Source: an uncultured Cellulomonas sp.
GTDB taxonomy: Bacteria; Actinomycetota; Actinomycetes; Actinomycetales; Cellulomonadaceae
Direction of reading: 5' to 3'
Length of the DNA: 64,000 bases
NCBI RefSeq assembly: GCF_947494015.1
Contig: NZ_CANLTL010000017.1
Location: forward strand, 1-64,000
The translations under genes were made by a program, and so were the position numbers. How positions within the stretch are numbered: the first letter of the stretch is position 1; the number at the start of each line of letters is the position of its first letter. Below the pieces are notes generated by a model. The model ran no database searches. It was not told the origin of the DNA and worked only from the letters and a program-made list of their open reading frames with translations. Positions 63,362 through 64,000 of the stretch are shown piece by piece.

Positions 63362-64000
63362 ATGCCTCACGTCGCAGTCGTCGGTGCCGGGATCATCGGG
63401 CTGTCCACGGCCTTCGCCCTGCAACGGCGCGGAGCCGAGGTCACCGTGGTCGAGTCGGGGCGGCCGGGCGGCGGTCAGTCCGCCGGCCAGGGCCGGATCT
63501 TCCGCCACGCCCACACCGACGCGCGCCTGATCGAGCAGGTGGTGCACAGCCGCGCGCTGTGGCGCCAGTGGGAGGACGAGCTCGGCGCGGAGCTCGTCGC
63601 GCCGGACGGTGCCGTCGCGATCGGCGACGGCGTGCCGGCGAAGGCGGAGGCCCTGGGCGCGTTCCCCGACGCCCCGGTCGAGCTGCTCACCCCGGCCGAG
63701 CTGCACGAGCGGCTGCCCGCGCTCGCGGACTACGACGGGCCGGCCATGCTCGACGTCCGCGGCGGCGCGATCCGCACGCAGACCGCGGTGCGGGCGCTCA
63801 CGGACCGGCTGGGTGCCGCCGTCGTCACCGACCACGTGCTCGCGGTGCGCCGGCGCGACGACGGCCGCGTGGAGGTCCGCACCGGCACGGACGTGCGGGC
63901 GTTCGACCACGTGGTGCTGTGCGCCGGGCGCGGCACTGCCGGGCTCGCCCGCGCGCTGGACCTCGACCTGCCCGTCGAGCTGCGCGCGCACGTGCGGGTG
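63362..64000 (+). CDS. FAD-dependent oxidoreductase (DAO family), 5' part
   Basis: The first 213 codons; the gene runs off the window. The N-terminal dinucleotide fold has VAVVGAGIIGLSTAFALQRRG and ends VTVVESG (Glu binds the FAD ribose). GGGQSAGQGRIFRHAH matches the D-amino acid oxidase/sarcosine oxidase pattern of flavin contact. The second cofactor strand is HVVLCAGRGTAGLA. Monomeric sarcosine oxidase-like enzymes are the closest group; the substrate cannot be given without the rest. Confidence 0.87.
   Translation, partial: MPHVAVVGAGIIGLSTAFALQRRGAEVTVVESGRPGGGQSAGQGRIFRHAHTDARLIEQVVHSRALWRQWEDELGAELVAPDGAVAIGDGVPAKAEALGAFPDAPVELLTPAELHERLPALADYDGPAMLDVRGGAIRTQTAVRALTDRLGAAVVTDHVLAVRRRDDGRVEVRTGTDVRAFDHVVLCAGRGTAGLARALDLDLPVELRAHVRV

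Noticed and set aside
63203-63991. Minus-strand open frame at the window end
   Set aside because: It lies opposite the FAD oxidoreductase, whose nucleotide-binding motif is clear on the plus strand.

Overview
The window is about 74% GC by eye, with strong G/C bias at third codon positions, many GTG starts, ATGA/GTGA gene overlaps and several apparently leaderless genes. Family content (IdeR/DtxR, actinobacterial-type SerC, a LAXTG sortase substrate, DUF4012, a c-di-AMP riboswitch ahead of an NlpC/P60 gene) points to a high-GC actinobacterium, plausibly a Micrococcales/Cellulomonas-like organism. The genus is inference. I annotate 54 protein genes (one a truncated remnant, one cut by the window edge), one tRNA, one riboswitch, and a set of operators, terminators and repeats.

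1-12.7 kb is an exopolysaccharide locus. A Wzc-like tyrosine autokinase faces a polyprenyl-phosphate sugar-1-phosphate transferase. The transferase heads a tightly overlapping run of three GT2 and one GT4 glycosyltransferases, ending in one long protein that joins a Wzx-type flippase to a Wzy/WaaL-type polymerase. A membrane O-acyltransferase lies beyond it. The locus is preceded by an odd C/G homopolymer tract and a 72-bp-period array of palindromes. UDP-glucose 6-dehydrogenase (14.5 kb), which supplies UDP-glucuronate, lies close by after a purine permease.

15.8-36.7 kb is mostly housekeeping and envelope genes: a CAP lipoprotein, a VanZ-like protein and a MarR-MFS pair sharing one palindromic operator, a DUF4012 membrane protein, a LAXTG surface protein, SerC-MFS, IdeR, the riboswitch-controlled NlpC/P60 protein, an HNH endonuclease, a tandem universal stress protein, an AsnC regulator, a DDAH-ornithine aminotransferase operon with phased upstream repeats, an aldo-keto reductase, OsmC and EcsC-like proteins, a second CAP protein and an esterase.

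36.9-40.3 kb is the most accessory-looking part. tRNA-Arg(CCU) is followed by lower-GC DNA with clustered octamer repeats, a membrane-anchored NERD-domain protein, a PD-(D/E)XK-type protein of unknown function and the C-terminal remnant of a tyrosine integrase. It looks like a decayed integrated island carrying a candidate nuclease-based defence pair.

40.5-49.8 kb holds a secreted seven-repeat FG-GAP protein, a luciferase-like monooxygenase, and a LacI-regulated sugar ABC importer (binding protein, two permeases, esterase, no ATPase). 48.8-64 kb holds an MprF-like lysyl-phosphatidylglycerol synthase with an overlapping depolymerase-like gene, a DHA2 exporter, an unrecognised 450-residue protein, a KefC-type antiporter, the divergent ArgO/ArgP pair, a saccharopine dehydrogenase-like reductase, a TetR-SGNH hydrolase pair, a hemerythrin protein and the start of a FAD-dependent oxidoreductase.
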